This document shows positions 1 through 7,519 of a stretch of 64,000 nucleotides of DNA, piece after piece (positions within the stretch are counted from its first letter, which is position 1; the number at the start of each line of letters is the position of its first letter). The stretch is taken from NCBI GenBank assembly GCA_018401875.1, contig JAGYJZ010000012.1, positions 1 to 64,000 of the forward strand. The letters are read 5' to 3'. The stretch comes from Salibacteraceae bacterium. Lineage in GTDB: Bacteria > Bacteroidota > Bacteroidia > Flavobacteriales_G > Salibacteraceae. Under the pieces are notes generated by a model, which was given only the letters and a program-made list of their open reading frames with translations, did not search any database and was not told the DNA's origin. A program made the translations under genes and the position numbers.

Positions 1-1067
1 CTGGTTCTATTGATACCGTTACACTAGGTACTGTAAATATTACTGGTAACTCGGAATTAGTGGCTTGGACAAGCATGCCTAATGGCAACGTAGATACCAT
101 AAACAGCAACGATACTGCTAGCCGCGCAATTGATTCAGTAATAACCATCAACCTTGATCTTGGTCCTGATAAGCCTGTTTGCTCTGGCTCTTTTACAATA
201 CTTGAAAACCTAGGTTCAACGCAAGTATTCAATACTTACTCTTGGAGCAATGGAAGTGCTTCACCAACAATTATCACCAACACGCCTGGCACTTACAGTG
301 TTACTGTTACCCTCGCGCAGTGTTTGGCCGCTGATCAAATTGTAGTTACAGCTGGTGAAACCCCTGTTGTAGACCTAGGTCCAGACTCTACGTATTGTGC
401 GAATGACTTTGTACTTGACGCAGGTGGAGACGGTGCCATCTTTGTGTGGTCTGACGGAAACAACACTCAATTAAACACCGTTACCACATCAGGAAATTAC
501 AGTGTCACTGTTACCAGTGACGATGGATGCGTAACCGTTGACGACATCAACCTGACCCTATTGGATGTTCCAGCTGTTGACCTTGGTGAGGATTTCAAAT
601 TGTGTATCCCCTTCAACCAAACCCGACTGTTAACTGCAGGAAATACCTTCTCTTCTTACTTATGGAGCACTGGAGCAACCACATCAAACATCGTGGTGGG
701 TAATGGTGTTACCACAGCAGGACTTGAAACCTACTCGGTTACCGTAACAGCTAACAATGGCTGTGAAGGAAGTGATGCGATTGTAGCGGAATATTCGCTT
801 TGTGTCGGTTTGGATGAAACCCAAGAAAATGCAGGTGTTAGCCTCTTCCCTAACCCAGCCAACGAGTTGGTGACGTTTGCGGCTTCAAGTTCAACGATTT
901 CTGAAGTGCAACTTTTCGACCTTACAGGAAAACTCATTCACAATCAAAAACTAGCTAACTCAGCGAATAGACTAGATTTGAATGTTTCATCGTTTGCCGT
1001 GGGAACATACATCGTAAAAGTGATCACCGATGAAGAAACTGTTCTTCGAAGATTGATTGTACAATAG
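1..1067 (+). CDS. T9SS type A sorting-domain cell-surface protein, C-terminal part (5' truncated by window)
   Basis: The reading frame is open from base 3, so the gene starts upstream of the window and at least 354 C-terminal residues are seen. The visible part holds three or four Ig/PKD-like repeats of about 85 residues, each with the pattern 'YxWSxG...TxYSVTVT' and 'VDLGxD', as in many Bacteroidota adhesins. The last ~75 residues are a type A T9SS sorting domain: LFPNPANE, then a beta-rich part with FDLTGKL and GTYIVKV, ending in RRLIVQ. The protein is therefore expected to be exported by the Sec system and then anchored or released through T9SS. A rho-independent terminator follows directly. 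The function of the N-terminal part cannot be judged. Confidence 0.85.
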   Translation, partial: GSIDTVTLGTVNITGNSELVAWTSMPNGNVDTINSNDTASRAIDSVITINLDLGPDKPVCSGSFTILENLGSTQVFNTYSWSNGSASPTIITNTPGTYSVTVTLAQCLAADQIVVTAGETPVVDLGPDSTYCANDFVLDAGGDGAIFVWSDGNNTQLNTVTTSGNYSVTVTSDDGCVTVDDINLTLLDVPAVDLGEDFKLCIPFNQTRLLTAGNTFSSYLWSTGATTSNIVVGNGVTTAGLETYSVTVTANNGCEGSDAIVAEYSLCVGLDETQENAGVSLFPNPANELVTFAASSSTISEVQLFDLTGKLIHNQKLANSANRLDLNVSSFAVGTYIVKVITDEETVLRRLIVQ

Positions 1068-1088
1068 ATTACCTACTAACTATTTTGA

Positions 1089-1126
1089 GAAGGCTCTTAT
1101 TGAAAGATAAGGGCCTTTTCTTTTTG
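1089..1126 (+). terminator. Rho-independent terminator after the T9SS protein
   Basis: An 11-bp stem (aaggctcttat / ataagggcctt, one G-T pair) with a short loop is followed by a T-rich run (ttttcttttt). It lies 22 bases after the stop codon at 1067. Confidence 0.85.
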
Positions 1127-1161
1127 TAACTAGTATCACACGCATTCAAATTCGTTTCAAA

Positions 1162-1169
1162 TAACTTTG
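1162..1169 (+). promoter_or_regulatory. Bacteroidota -7 promoter element (TAACTTTG)
   Basis: Exact match to TAnnTTTG, ending only 4 bases before the ATG at 1174. No TTG is seen at the usual -33 distance. If used, transcription would start at or next to the start codon. Confidence 0.5.
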
Positions 1170-1173
1170 AACC

Positions 1174-2772
1174 ATGAAATCAACCCTCACCCTAGCCCTG
1201 CTAATGAGTATTGCAGTCTCAGCAATTGCACAATCATTCAACTATAGCCTTTTTCTTGAGCCATTGCCTATCGAAAACCTCGATGGCACACATTCGTATG
1301 CTTTTGGCCAACACGATGGTAAATGGTTGATTATGGGGGGACGAAAGGACGGTATTCACGCCCGGCAACCCTTCAATGCCTTTCCTGCCGCGCAAAACAA
1401 CAATGAAATGATGGTTATCGATCCTGAAAGTGGTCAGGTATGGTCAGCAAACCTTGGAAGCTTGCCTGTCCCTTTGCTCGAGCAATTGCAATCGACCAAC
1501 ATGTGTTTTCATCAATTGGAAGATACACTCTACATCGCTGGTGGCTATGCTTTCAGCAATTCCGCTGCCGATCACATCACTTTTCCATATTTGACGACTG
1601 TCATTGTAAGTCAGACCATTGATGCCATCATCAACAATACAGCTTATTCAGGATTTATTAAACAGACCATGGACTCACGTATGGCGGTGACAGGCGGACA
1701 CTTGGCTTTCATGAACGACCAGTTTATACTTGTTGGCGGGCACCGATTTGACGGACGCTATAACCCAATGGGGCACAACACCTTCGTGCAAACCTACACC
1801 AATGCCATTCGGAAGTTTGGCGTAAACAATTCGGGAAATACTCCGGCCATCTCATCCTTTTCCGAAATTGTGGATGCCGTAAATTTGCACCGAAGAGACT
1901 ACAACCTCATTCCTCAGATATTTCCTGACGGCACCGCGGGTTACTCCATTTCATCGGGCGTTTTTCAAGTCAATGTTGATTTACCCTATTTGTATCCTGT
2001 AGATATTCACAGCAATGGCATCGCAGCGCAAACTTCATTTAATCAATACCTTTCAAATTACCACTCAGCCGTTGCCACGCTTTACGACACCACCAATAGC
2101 ATCAACCACAGCATATTTTTTGGTGGCATGAGCAGGCATTATTATGCCAATGGTGCACTCATTCAAGACGATCAAGTGCCCTTTGTAAAAACAATTTCAC
2201 GCGTAAGCAGAGACGCAAACAACGCGCTTACTGAATACAACTTACCCATCGAGATGCCAAACTACCAAGGTGCCGGTTCCGAATTCTTTCCAGTAGAATC
2301 GTTATTAATGGATGCGCACGAGGTAATCGCCATTGCCGAGACAAGTGCCGACTCTATCATGATCGGTTACATTTATGGCGGAATTAAATCAGAAACAACA
2401 AACCCTTTTACAGCCAACACCACTGCCCAAACCGCAGCAGATGAATCTGTGTTTAAAGTTTGGCTTATTCCTTCGGGAACTGTTGGCACCAAAGCCGTAA
2501 GTTCTTCACATGGCTTTGATGTGGAAGTATTCCCCAATCCTTCACATGGCGCTGTACGTGCCAAGATCACCGCCCCGTCATCAGGCGAAGGTTCTATTTT
2601 AGTGGTAGATTCTCGTGGAAACTTAGTCCATGATTTGCTCATCAATCGCATCAACGAAGGAGAAAATGAGGTCGGGATTTTTGAAGCCGGAATATTAGCC
2701 AGTGGCGTTTATATTTTCACCTTTTCGCTCGATGATCAGTTTTTTGACCAATGCCGTGTGGTGATTAAATAG
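1174..2772 (+). CDS. Kelch-like beta-propeller protein with T9SS type A sorting domain
   Basis: 532 residues. Residues 1-19 form a signal peptide ending in AIAQ. The body has Kelch/galactose-oxidase-like blades, for example 'KWLIMGGRKDGIH', 'DTLYIAGGYAFSN', 'QFILVGGHRFDGRYN' and 'HSIFFGGMSRHYY', which suggests a secreted beta-propeller. The last ~80 residues are a T9SS type A sorting domain (VEVFPNPSHG ... GVYIFTFSLDDQ ... CRVVIK). The propeller may bind ligand or act as an enzyme, but no catalytic residues can be assigned from the sequence. It stands alone between a terminator and the NfeD gene 86 bases downstream. Confidence 0.85.
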   Translation: MKSTLTLALLMSIAVSAIAQSFNYSLFLEPLPIENLDGTHSYAFGQHDGKWLIMGGRKDGIHARQPFNAFPAAQNNNEMMVIDPESGQVWSANLGSLPVPLLEQLQSTNMCFHQLEDTLYIAGGYAFSNSAADHITFPYLTTVIVSQTIDAIINNTAYSGFIKQTMDSRMAVTGGHLAFMNDQFILVGGHRFDGRYNPMGHNTFVQTYTNAIRKFGVNNSGNTPAISSFSEIVDAVNLHRRDYNLIPQIFPDGTAGYSISSGVFQVNVDLPYLYPVDIHSNGIAAQTSFNQYLSNYHSAVATLYDTTNSINHSIFFGGMSRHYYANGALIQDDQVPFVKTISRVSRDANNALTEYNLPIEMPNYQGAGSEFFPVESLLMDAHEVIAIAETSADSIMIGYIYGGIKSETTNPFTANTTAQTAADESVFKVWLIPSGTVGTKAVSSSHGFDVEVFPNPSHGAVRAKITAPSSGEGSILVVDSRGNLVHDLLINRINEGENEVGIFEAGILASGVYIFTFSLDDQFFDQCRVVIK

Positions 2773-2858
2773 CTCTTATTTTGAGAGAAACCGGGCAGCA
2801 GCGAAACTATTTCTCTGATTGCTTGTCTGATTGCGTAAATCAGAACTACATTTATCGC

Positions 2859-4202
2859 ATGATGAAAAAACTTCTCCTCCTTTCTTCTTTTCTGTGCCTC
2901 GCGCTTGCCGTGATCGCTCAAGACAGCGTGAAGCCGATCAAGGTTTACCAGTTTGAAATCAAGGAAGAAATTGCAGCTCCTGTATGGCGCACCACGAAAC
3001 TGGCCATCGAAGAAGCGCATGACATCGGAGCAGACTTAATCTTCATCCACATGAACACCTATGGAGGTGCAGTGGACGCTGCTGATTCCATTCGAACCAA
3101 AATTCTACAGTCGAAAATACCTGTGTACGTGCTTATTCAAAACAATGCAGCATCCGCTGGCGCGCTCATTGCCATTGCCTGCGATAGTATTTTCATGCAG
3201 CCAGGATCTACCATTGGTGCGGCCACGGTGGTTAACCAAACCGGAGAAGCTGTGCCCGATAAATACCAAAGCTACATGCGCAAAAAAATGCGCGCCACCG
3301 CTGAAGAAAATGGTCGCGACCCCGACATTGCTGAGGGAATGGTTGATCCAGATAAAGAAATTGAAGGGGTGAGTGAAAAAGGAAAGGTGATCACCCTTAC
3401 CGTTACCGAAGCCATTGCATTGGGTTTTTGCGATGGTGAATTCAACACCATGGATGAAGTATTGGCCCATACAGGCGTTGGCGAATACACCGTGGTGAAG
3501 CAACGCCTCTCCTCTACCGATAAAATCATTGGTTGGCTGATCAATCCAGCCATCAGCGGAGTGTTGATTTTGGTGATTTTTGGTGGAATCTATTTCGAAC
3601 TGCAATCGCCCGGACTGGGTTTTCCAATTGTGGCTGCTCTAGCCGCAGCGGTGCTTTACTTCGCTCCACTCTACCTTGAAGGACTGGCCGAAAATTGGGA
3701 AATCCTTGTTTTTATTGCTGGATTGATCTTGATTGCCATAGAACTCTTTGTCGTTCCCGGCTTTGGCGTAGCGGGAATCGCTGGAATCGCACTCACCATA
3801 ACAGCGTTGGCGCTTGCCATGGTGGGCAACGTAGGCTTTGATTTTAGACCCGTTGAAATGAGCATCTTGGTGCGGTCATTTCTCATTTCCGTCATTGCTT
3901 CAACCGTGTCGGTGGTGGGGTCCATTCTTTTGGCTGTCAAATTATTTCAAACCAACGCATTTTCGAGTTTGGTGCTGCAAACGTCACAAAACAAATCAGA
4001 GGGCTACACCAGCGCCAGCAAAGAAAATTCAGATATTATTGGAAGTGTGGGTGTTGCATACACCGATATGATGCCGAGTGGAAAAATCGAAATCAACGAT
4101 CGAATTTATGACGCAGCCAGTGAAACAGGATTCATTGAAAAAGGTCAAAAAGTGCGGGTAACCGACTATACGGCTTCAAATTTGAAAGTTAGATTGCTGT
4201 GA
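2859..4202 (+). CDS. NfeD family membrane serine protease (ClpP-class, NfeD1b-like)
   Basis: 447 residues from the ATG at 2859 (a second ATG follows at 2862). The first ~20 residues are a signal peptide. Residues ~25-230 form a ClpP/SppA-like protease domain with the MNTYGG oxyanion segment and the nucleophile segment NNAASAGALIA; the expected Ser is in SAGA. Several hydrophobic helices follow (about residues 235-370, e.g. ISGVLILVIFGGIYF and VFIAGLILIAIELFVVPGFG). The C-terminal ~65 residues fit the NfeD OB-fold (GSVGVAYTDMMPSG ... GQKVRVTDY). Known members cleave hydrophobic stomatin-like C-termini. No stomatin/SPFH partner gene lies next to it here. The longer frame from 2781 is less likely because it would bury the signal peptide. 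Confidence 0.9.
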   Translation: MMKKLLLLSSFLCLALAVIAQDSVKPIKVYQFEIKEEIAAPVWRTTKLAIEEAHDIGADLIFIHMNTYGGAVDAADSIRTKILQSKIPVYVLIQNNAASAGALIAIACDSIFMQPGSTIGAATVVNQTGEAVPDKYQSYMRKKMRATAEENGRDPDIAEGMVDPDKEIEGVSEKGKVITLTVTEAIALGFCDGEFNTMDEVLAHTGVGEYTVVKQRLSSTDKIIGWLINPAISGVLILVIFGGIYFELQSPGLGFPIVAALAAAVLYFAPLYLEGLAENWEILVFIAGLILIAIELFVVPGFGVAGIAGIALTITALALAMVGNVGFDFRPVEMSILVRSFLISVIASTVSVVGSILLAVKLFQTNAFSSLVLQTSQNKSEGYTSASKENSDIIGSVGVAYTDMMPSGKIEINDRIYDAASETGFIEKGQKVRVTDYTASNLKVRLL

Positions 4203-4230
4203 TGCCAACTATTTTTCTCAATATCGCAGA

Positions 4231-5064
4231 ATGATTCGCAGCATCCTATGGATATTCATTGTGCTTCTCTTCTCCACCAGCAATAGCGTTGCACAAAGCA
4301 AGTATGCACAAAAAGTGGATAAGTATTTATCTACTGGCGATACCGCAAAAGCTTTGAAAAAGCTGAATAAATTCATCGCCAAAAAACCCGAATCAACAGA
4401 CCTTTATCTAAAACGGGCAAAGCTCAAAATGGAGCGTGGCGATTACGACCCCGCCATGGTTGACCTCAACAGCGTTTGCAGTTTAAACCGCATTTGTGGC
4501 GAGGCAGAATACTTGAAAGGACTCGTGCGGTTTAAGCAACACGACTACAATGGGGCAATAGCTCACCTCAGTGAATACACAAAAATGAAAGACCACGCGC
4601 CCGCCTGGTTTTACTTGGCACTATCGCACATGTGGCTGCAGAATTATCCGCTGGCGATCAACGGGTTTCAAAAATCGATTGATATAGATGGCAACCAGCC
4701 CCTCGCCTATTACAACGCAGGATTGGCAAGTTTCTACAGCGATAATTTCGCCAATGCCGACCTACTTTTTGCGAAGGCACTAGAACTAACACCAAACGAT
4801 AGCGACATAAAAATTGCGCGGGCCAATGCGCTGATGCAACTCAAAAAATTCGCTGAAAGCAACACCCTTCTTCGCGAGGTTGGCATGGAAGACAAAAACT
4901 ACCGCATCGCCTTATTCAATATTGGCGTAAACTATTTCAGCCTCAACGAAAAAGACCTGGCGTGCGATTACTGGGTTCAAGCCAAAGAATTAGGCCACCT
5001 GCAAGCCGAAGACGCTACTGAGCGCCACTGCGAGAAGAGATTAGGAAGAGTAAAAAAGTGGTAA
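4231..5064 (+). CDS. Secreted TPR-repeat protein
   Basis: 277 residues. Residues 1-22 look like a signal peptide ending in SVAQ. The remainder is about six tetratricopeptide repeats, for example 'AKALKKLNKFIAKKPESTDLYLKRAKL', with A/Y/G/A positions spaced by 34. It has no C-terminal sorting domain, so it is probably periplasmic and binds protein partners. It follows nfeD by 28 bases on the same strand and its 3' end overlaps the convergent symporter gene by 50 bases. The specific partner is unknown. Confidence 0.75.
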   Translation: MIRSILWIFIVLLFSTSNSVAQSKYAQKVDKYLSTGDTAKALKKLNKFIAKKPESTDLYLKRAKLKMERGDYDPAMVDLNSVCSLNRICGEAEYLKGLVRFKQHDYNGAIAHLSEYTKMKDHAPAWFYLALSHMWLQNYPLAINGFQKSIDIDGNQPLAYYNAGLASFYSDNFANADLLFAKALELTPNDSDIKIARANALMQLKKFAESNTLLREVGMEDKNYRIALFNIGVNYFSLNEKDLACDYWVQAKELGHLQAEDATERHCEKRLGRVKKW

Positions 5065-6469
5065 GCACACCGTTGATGAGCAACAGCTCAAATCCTATGC
5101 TGTATCCATTAAACCACGATTCGCTATTTTGCTGCAAGACGTAGCAAGCCAGAGGAGCTATAATTGCCACCAACGGCACCCACGAATCTTTCACTGCGCG
5201 TTTCGTAAACAAACCAAAGGCGTACAAGCCAAGCAAAGGACCGTACGTGTAGCCTGCGACTTTAAAAAGCTCAGAAATCACGCTGTCGTCATTCACTGAT
5301 TTAAAGATCATGATTACGACAAACAGCAGCAACGAAAATCCAATATGAACCGCTTTGCGCACGTTTTTATCACTCGGTTTGTCTACCGTGCCCATGCCCA
5401 AGAAATCTACACAAAATGAAGTGGTGAGCGCAGTAAGCGCACTATCGGCACTGGAATATGCGGCAGCTACCAAGCCCACGATAAAAAGTACGCCTGCCAA
5501 CGAGCCCAACTCACCGCCCAAAGCCAGCGCGGGATATAGTTTATCTCCGGCAATATTCATATCAAAATCAATGTGTGCAGCATACAAATAAAGCATGGCA
5601 CCCAACGACAGAAAGAGCAAATTGGCACCAATCAGTACCACGCTAAACCAAAACATGTTTTTCTGTGCCTCGCCAATATTCTTACAACTCAAGTTTTTCT
5701 GCATCATATCTTGATCGAGGCCTGTCATGCTGATGGTGATGAACATACCAGCGAGAAACTGCTTCACAAAATGCTTGCTGTCATTCCAATCGTCTAGAAA
5801 AAACCACTGCGAGTAATTCGAATTGGAAATGGCTGTCGTCATTTCGCCAAAGCCCCAATCCATCGAATCTTTGATGACAAAAATGGTAACGATCACAGCA
5901 AGTAGCATCGAAGCCGTTTGCAATGTGTCTGTCCAAATAATGGTTTTTATACCGCTTCGAAAAGTGTAGACCCAAATAAGCAACACCGCTACCAACACGG
6001 CCAACCAAAATGGCAGATTCATCGGTTCAAACACCGCTATGTGCAATGCTATAGCCACAAGGTATAAGCGGAATGACGCGCCAATCACGCGCGAAAGCAG
6101 AAAGTAAAACGCCCCGGTTTTATAACTCCAAAACCCAAAGCGCTGTTCGAGGTAGCCGTAAATTGAGGTGAGGTTTAGCCTGTAATACAGCGGCATCAAA
6201 ACGGTGGCAATCACCAAGTAGCCCGCCATATAGCCCATCACCATTTGCATGTAGCTAAACTGGCTTGTTGCCACCCAACCCGGCACCGAAATAAAGGTGA
6301 CACCGCTCAGCGAAGCTCCGATCATTCCAAAGGCTACAACAAACCATGGCGACTGCTTCTTCCCAGAAAAAAAGGCGGCATTAGAATCGTCTTTCCCTGT
6401 GAGAAAAGAAATCAAGATCAACAGTGCGAAGTAGGCACCTATGATTGCGATAACGGTGATAGCCGACAT
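5015..6469 (-). CDS. Sodium:solute symporter family protein (SSS)
   Basis: 484 residues with about 13 hydrophobic helices. Typical family features are an N-terminal helix starting 'AIIGAYFALLILISFLTG', the 'FVVAFGMIGASLSGVTFISVPGW' segment after helix 1, and the 'LTALTTSFCVDFLG' segment in the second half. SSS proteins use the inward sodium gradient to import sugars, amino acids, vitamins or carboxylates. The substrate cannot be told from sequence. The start ATG at 6469 faces the inverted repeat and the metal cluster; the 3' end overlaps the TPR gene convergently. Confidence 0.9.
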   Translation of the reverse strand: MSAITVIAIIGAYFALLILISFLTGKDDSNAAFFSGKKQSPWFVVAFGMIGASLSGVTFISVPGWVATSQFSYMQMVMGYMAGYLVIATVLMPLYYRLNLTSIYGYLEQRFGFWSYKTGAFYFLLSRVIGASFRLYLVAIALHIAVFEPMNLPFWLAVLVAVLLIWVYTFRSGIKTIIWTDTLQTASMLLAVIVTIFVIKDSMDWGFGEMTTAISNSNYSQWFFLDDWNDSKHFVKQFLAGMFITISMTGLDQDMMQKNLSCKNIGEAQKNMFWFSVVLIGANLLFLSLGAMLYLYAAHIDFDMNIAGDKLYPALALGGELGSLAGVLFIVGLVAAAYSSADSALTALTTSFCVDFLGMGTVDKPSDKNVRKAVHIGFSLLLFVVIMIFKSVNDDSVISELFKVAGYTYGPLLGLYAFGLFTKRAVKDSWVPLVAIIAPLACYVLQQNSESWFNGYSIGFELLLINGVLTTFLLFLISSRSGAQ

Positions 6470-6562
6470 GCGTGCAAAGTTGAATCGACTTCCTTAAAGT
6501 GATAACACAGCGGTGAATAGTTTTGAACAGAGGAAGATTAGCGTTGCGCGCTGGATGGATGA

Positions 6563-6608
6563 TTTGTGGCTCATGGTTCATTCCATCTCTCGAACCATGA
6601 ACCACAAA
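6563..6608. repeat. 17-bp inverted repeat between the symporter and metal-cluster genes
   Basis: Left arm 6563-6579 (tttgtggctcatggttc) and right arm 6592-6608 are reverse complements except for one position, with a 12-base loop. No T-run follows on either side, so it is not a standard terminator. It lies between the divergent starts at 6469 and 6693, where an operator or a structured leader RNA would be expected. Confidence 0.7.
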
Positions 6609-6673
6609 CTTTCAACTTTTATTAGCCAAAACGTTTTCGACAACGATAAAGAGCAAACTAAATCGAAGATTTG

Positions 6674-6681
6674 TAAATTTG
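6674..6681 (+). promoter_or_regulatory. Candidate -7 promoter element (TAAATTTG) of the metal-type cluster
   Basis: Exact match to TAnnTTTG, 11 bases before the ATG at 6693. No convincing -33 TTG is present. Confidence 0.35.
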
Positions 6682-6692
6682 CTGGAATCTGC

Positions 6693-7037
6693 ATGAAAAT
6701 TTTAACGTACTTAATCACCTTAACGGTAATCATTCTCTCGCTAAAACCAGCAATAGATGCTATTCCGTTTTTATCAGAGAAACAACAAACCTTTTGCAGC
6801 AGTGCCGCGTGCAAACCAATATTCGACAATCAAGATTCAGATAAAGAAAGTGACAAAGAAGAAAATGGAATGTGCAATCCATTTCAAGCTTGCGGTTCGT
6901 GTCTTTTAATTTGTGTAACCACACCATTTGTTTTGACACCACAATCAAATTTTTCAACTGAAGAATTCTTCGGATACCAATCATTTTTCACTTCTCAATT
7001 GATTTCTGACTTTTGGCAACCGCCAAAATTTGTTTAA
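6693..7037 (+). CDS. Small Cys-containing membrane-anchored protein (DUF6660-like)
   Basis: 114 residues from the ATG at 6693. A longer frame reaches back to 6513 but runs through the inverted repeat and gives no signal peptide at its start, so the internal ATG is preferred; it begins 'MKILTYLITLTVIILSLKPAID', a signal or anchor helix. The mature part has five Cys residues, including the cluster CNPFQACGSCLLIC, and an acidic stretch DSDKESDKEE. Small proteins of this shape sit beside heavy-metal TonB receptors in many Flavobacteriia, and the neighbours here fit that picture. The DUF6660 assignment is from memory of family features and is tentative. Function unknown; metal binding is an inference from the cysteines. 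Confidence 0.65.
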   Translation: MKILTYLITLTVIILSLKPAIDAIPFLSEKQQTFCSSAACKPIFDNQDSDKESDKEENGMCNPFQACGSCLLICVTTPFVLTPQSNFSTEEFFGYQSFFTSQLISDFWQPPKFV

Positions 7038-7108
7038 CAACATATTCGACCGTTCAAAAGAACTGTGTTCTAGGTTCACTGATAGTTAAACGATTTAAAA
7101 TCAGAAAA

Positions 7109-7456
7109 ATGAAATTTTTAAATATTTTCTTTTTGGCGACCACCTTTTTTTTAGCCGCAACAGAAGCCACTTTCGCTCAATCCATAACGGAAAAAGAACA
7201 GGTGCACGATGCGCCAAAAACAATTACCACCAAGGTAAAAGGAATTACCTGCTCAACAGACTTGAAAATGATTTCAGCAAACGTTAATAAGTTGAAAGGA
7301 GTTAGAAATTGCAAAGCAGGCAAAACAGGCCCTGCAACAACATTTGAAATTGCCTACGATCCGGCTTTGATAACAGAGCAGGAAATTTATTCGGCAATAC
7401 AAAACACAGGCAGTTGCGAAAATCCTGACGATAGACCATATAAGGTGAAACAGTAA
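7109..7456 (+). CDS. Secreted HMA-like (heavy-metal-associated fold) protein with a degenerate CxxC
   Basis: 115 residues from the ATG at 7109; residues 1-23 are a signal peptide ending TFAQ. The mature protein has the ferredoxin-like HMA pattern: 'TKVKGITCSTDLKMISANVNKLKGV' then 'FEIAYDPALITEQEIYSAIQNTG'. Classical copper chaperones have GMTCxxC; here the second Cys is replaced (TCSTD), leaving Cys in the loop plus isolated Cys at 'RNCKAG' and 'GSCENP'. It lies 71 bases after the Cys-rich small gene and 63 bases before a TonB receptor, so a periplasmic metal-handling role is likely. The metal is not identifiable. Confidence 0.75.
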   Translation: MKFLNIFFLATTFFLAATEATFAQSITEKEQVHDAPKTITTKVKGITCSTDLKMISANVNKLKGVRNCKAGKTGPATTFEIAYDPALITEQEIYSAIQNTGSCENPDDRPYKVKQ

Positions 7457-7519
7457 GTGTTTAAAGGGTGAAATGTAAAGCGACTACACGTTGCCTTTTC
7501 ACAAAATCAAATTGAGACA

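Noticed and set aside
3105-3605. 166-codon frame antisense to the NfeD gene
   Set aside because: Overlaps a well-supported protease domain; the His/Gly-rich translation is a typical shadow frame.
6513-6692. N-terminal extension of the Cys-rich small protein
   Set aside because: It would place the inverted repeat and the candidate promoter inside the coding region and bury the signal helix; the ATG at 6693 is better.
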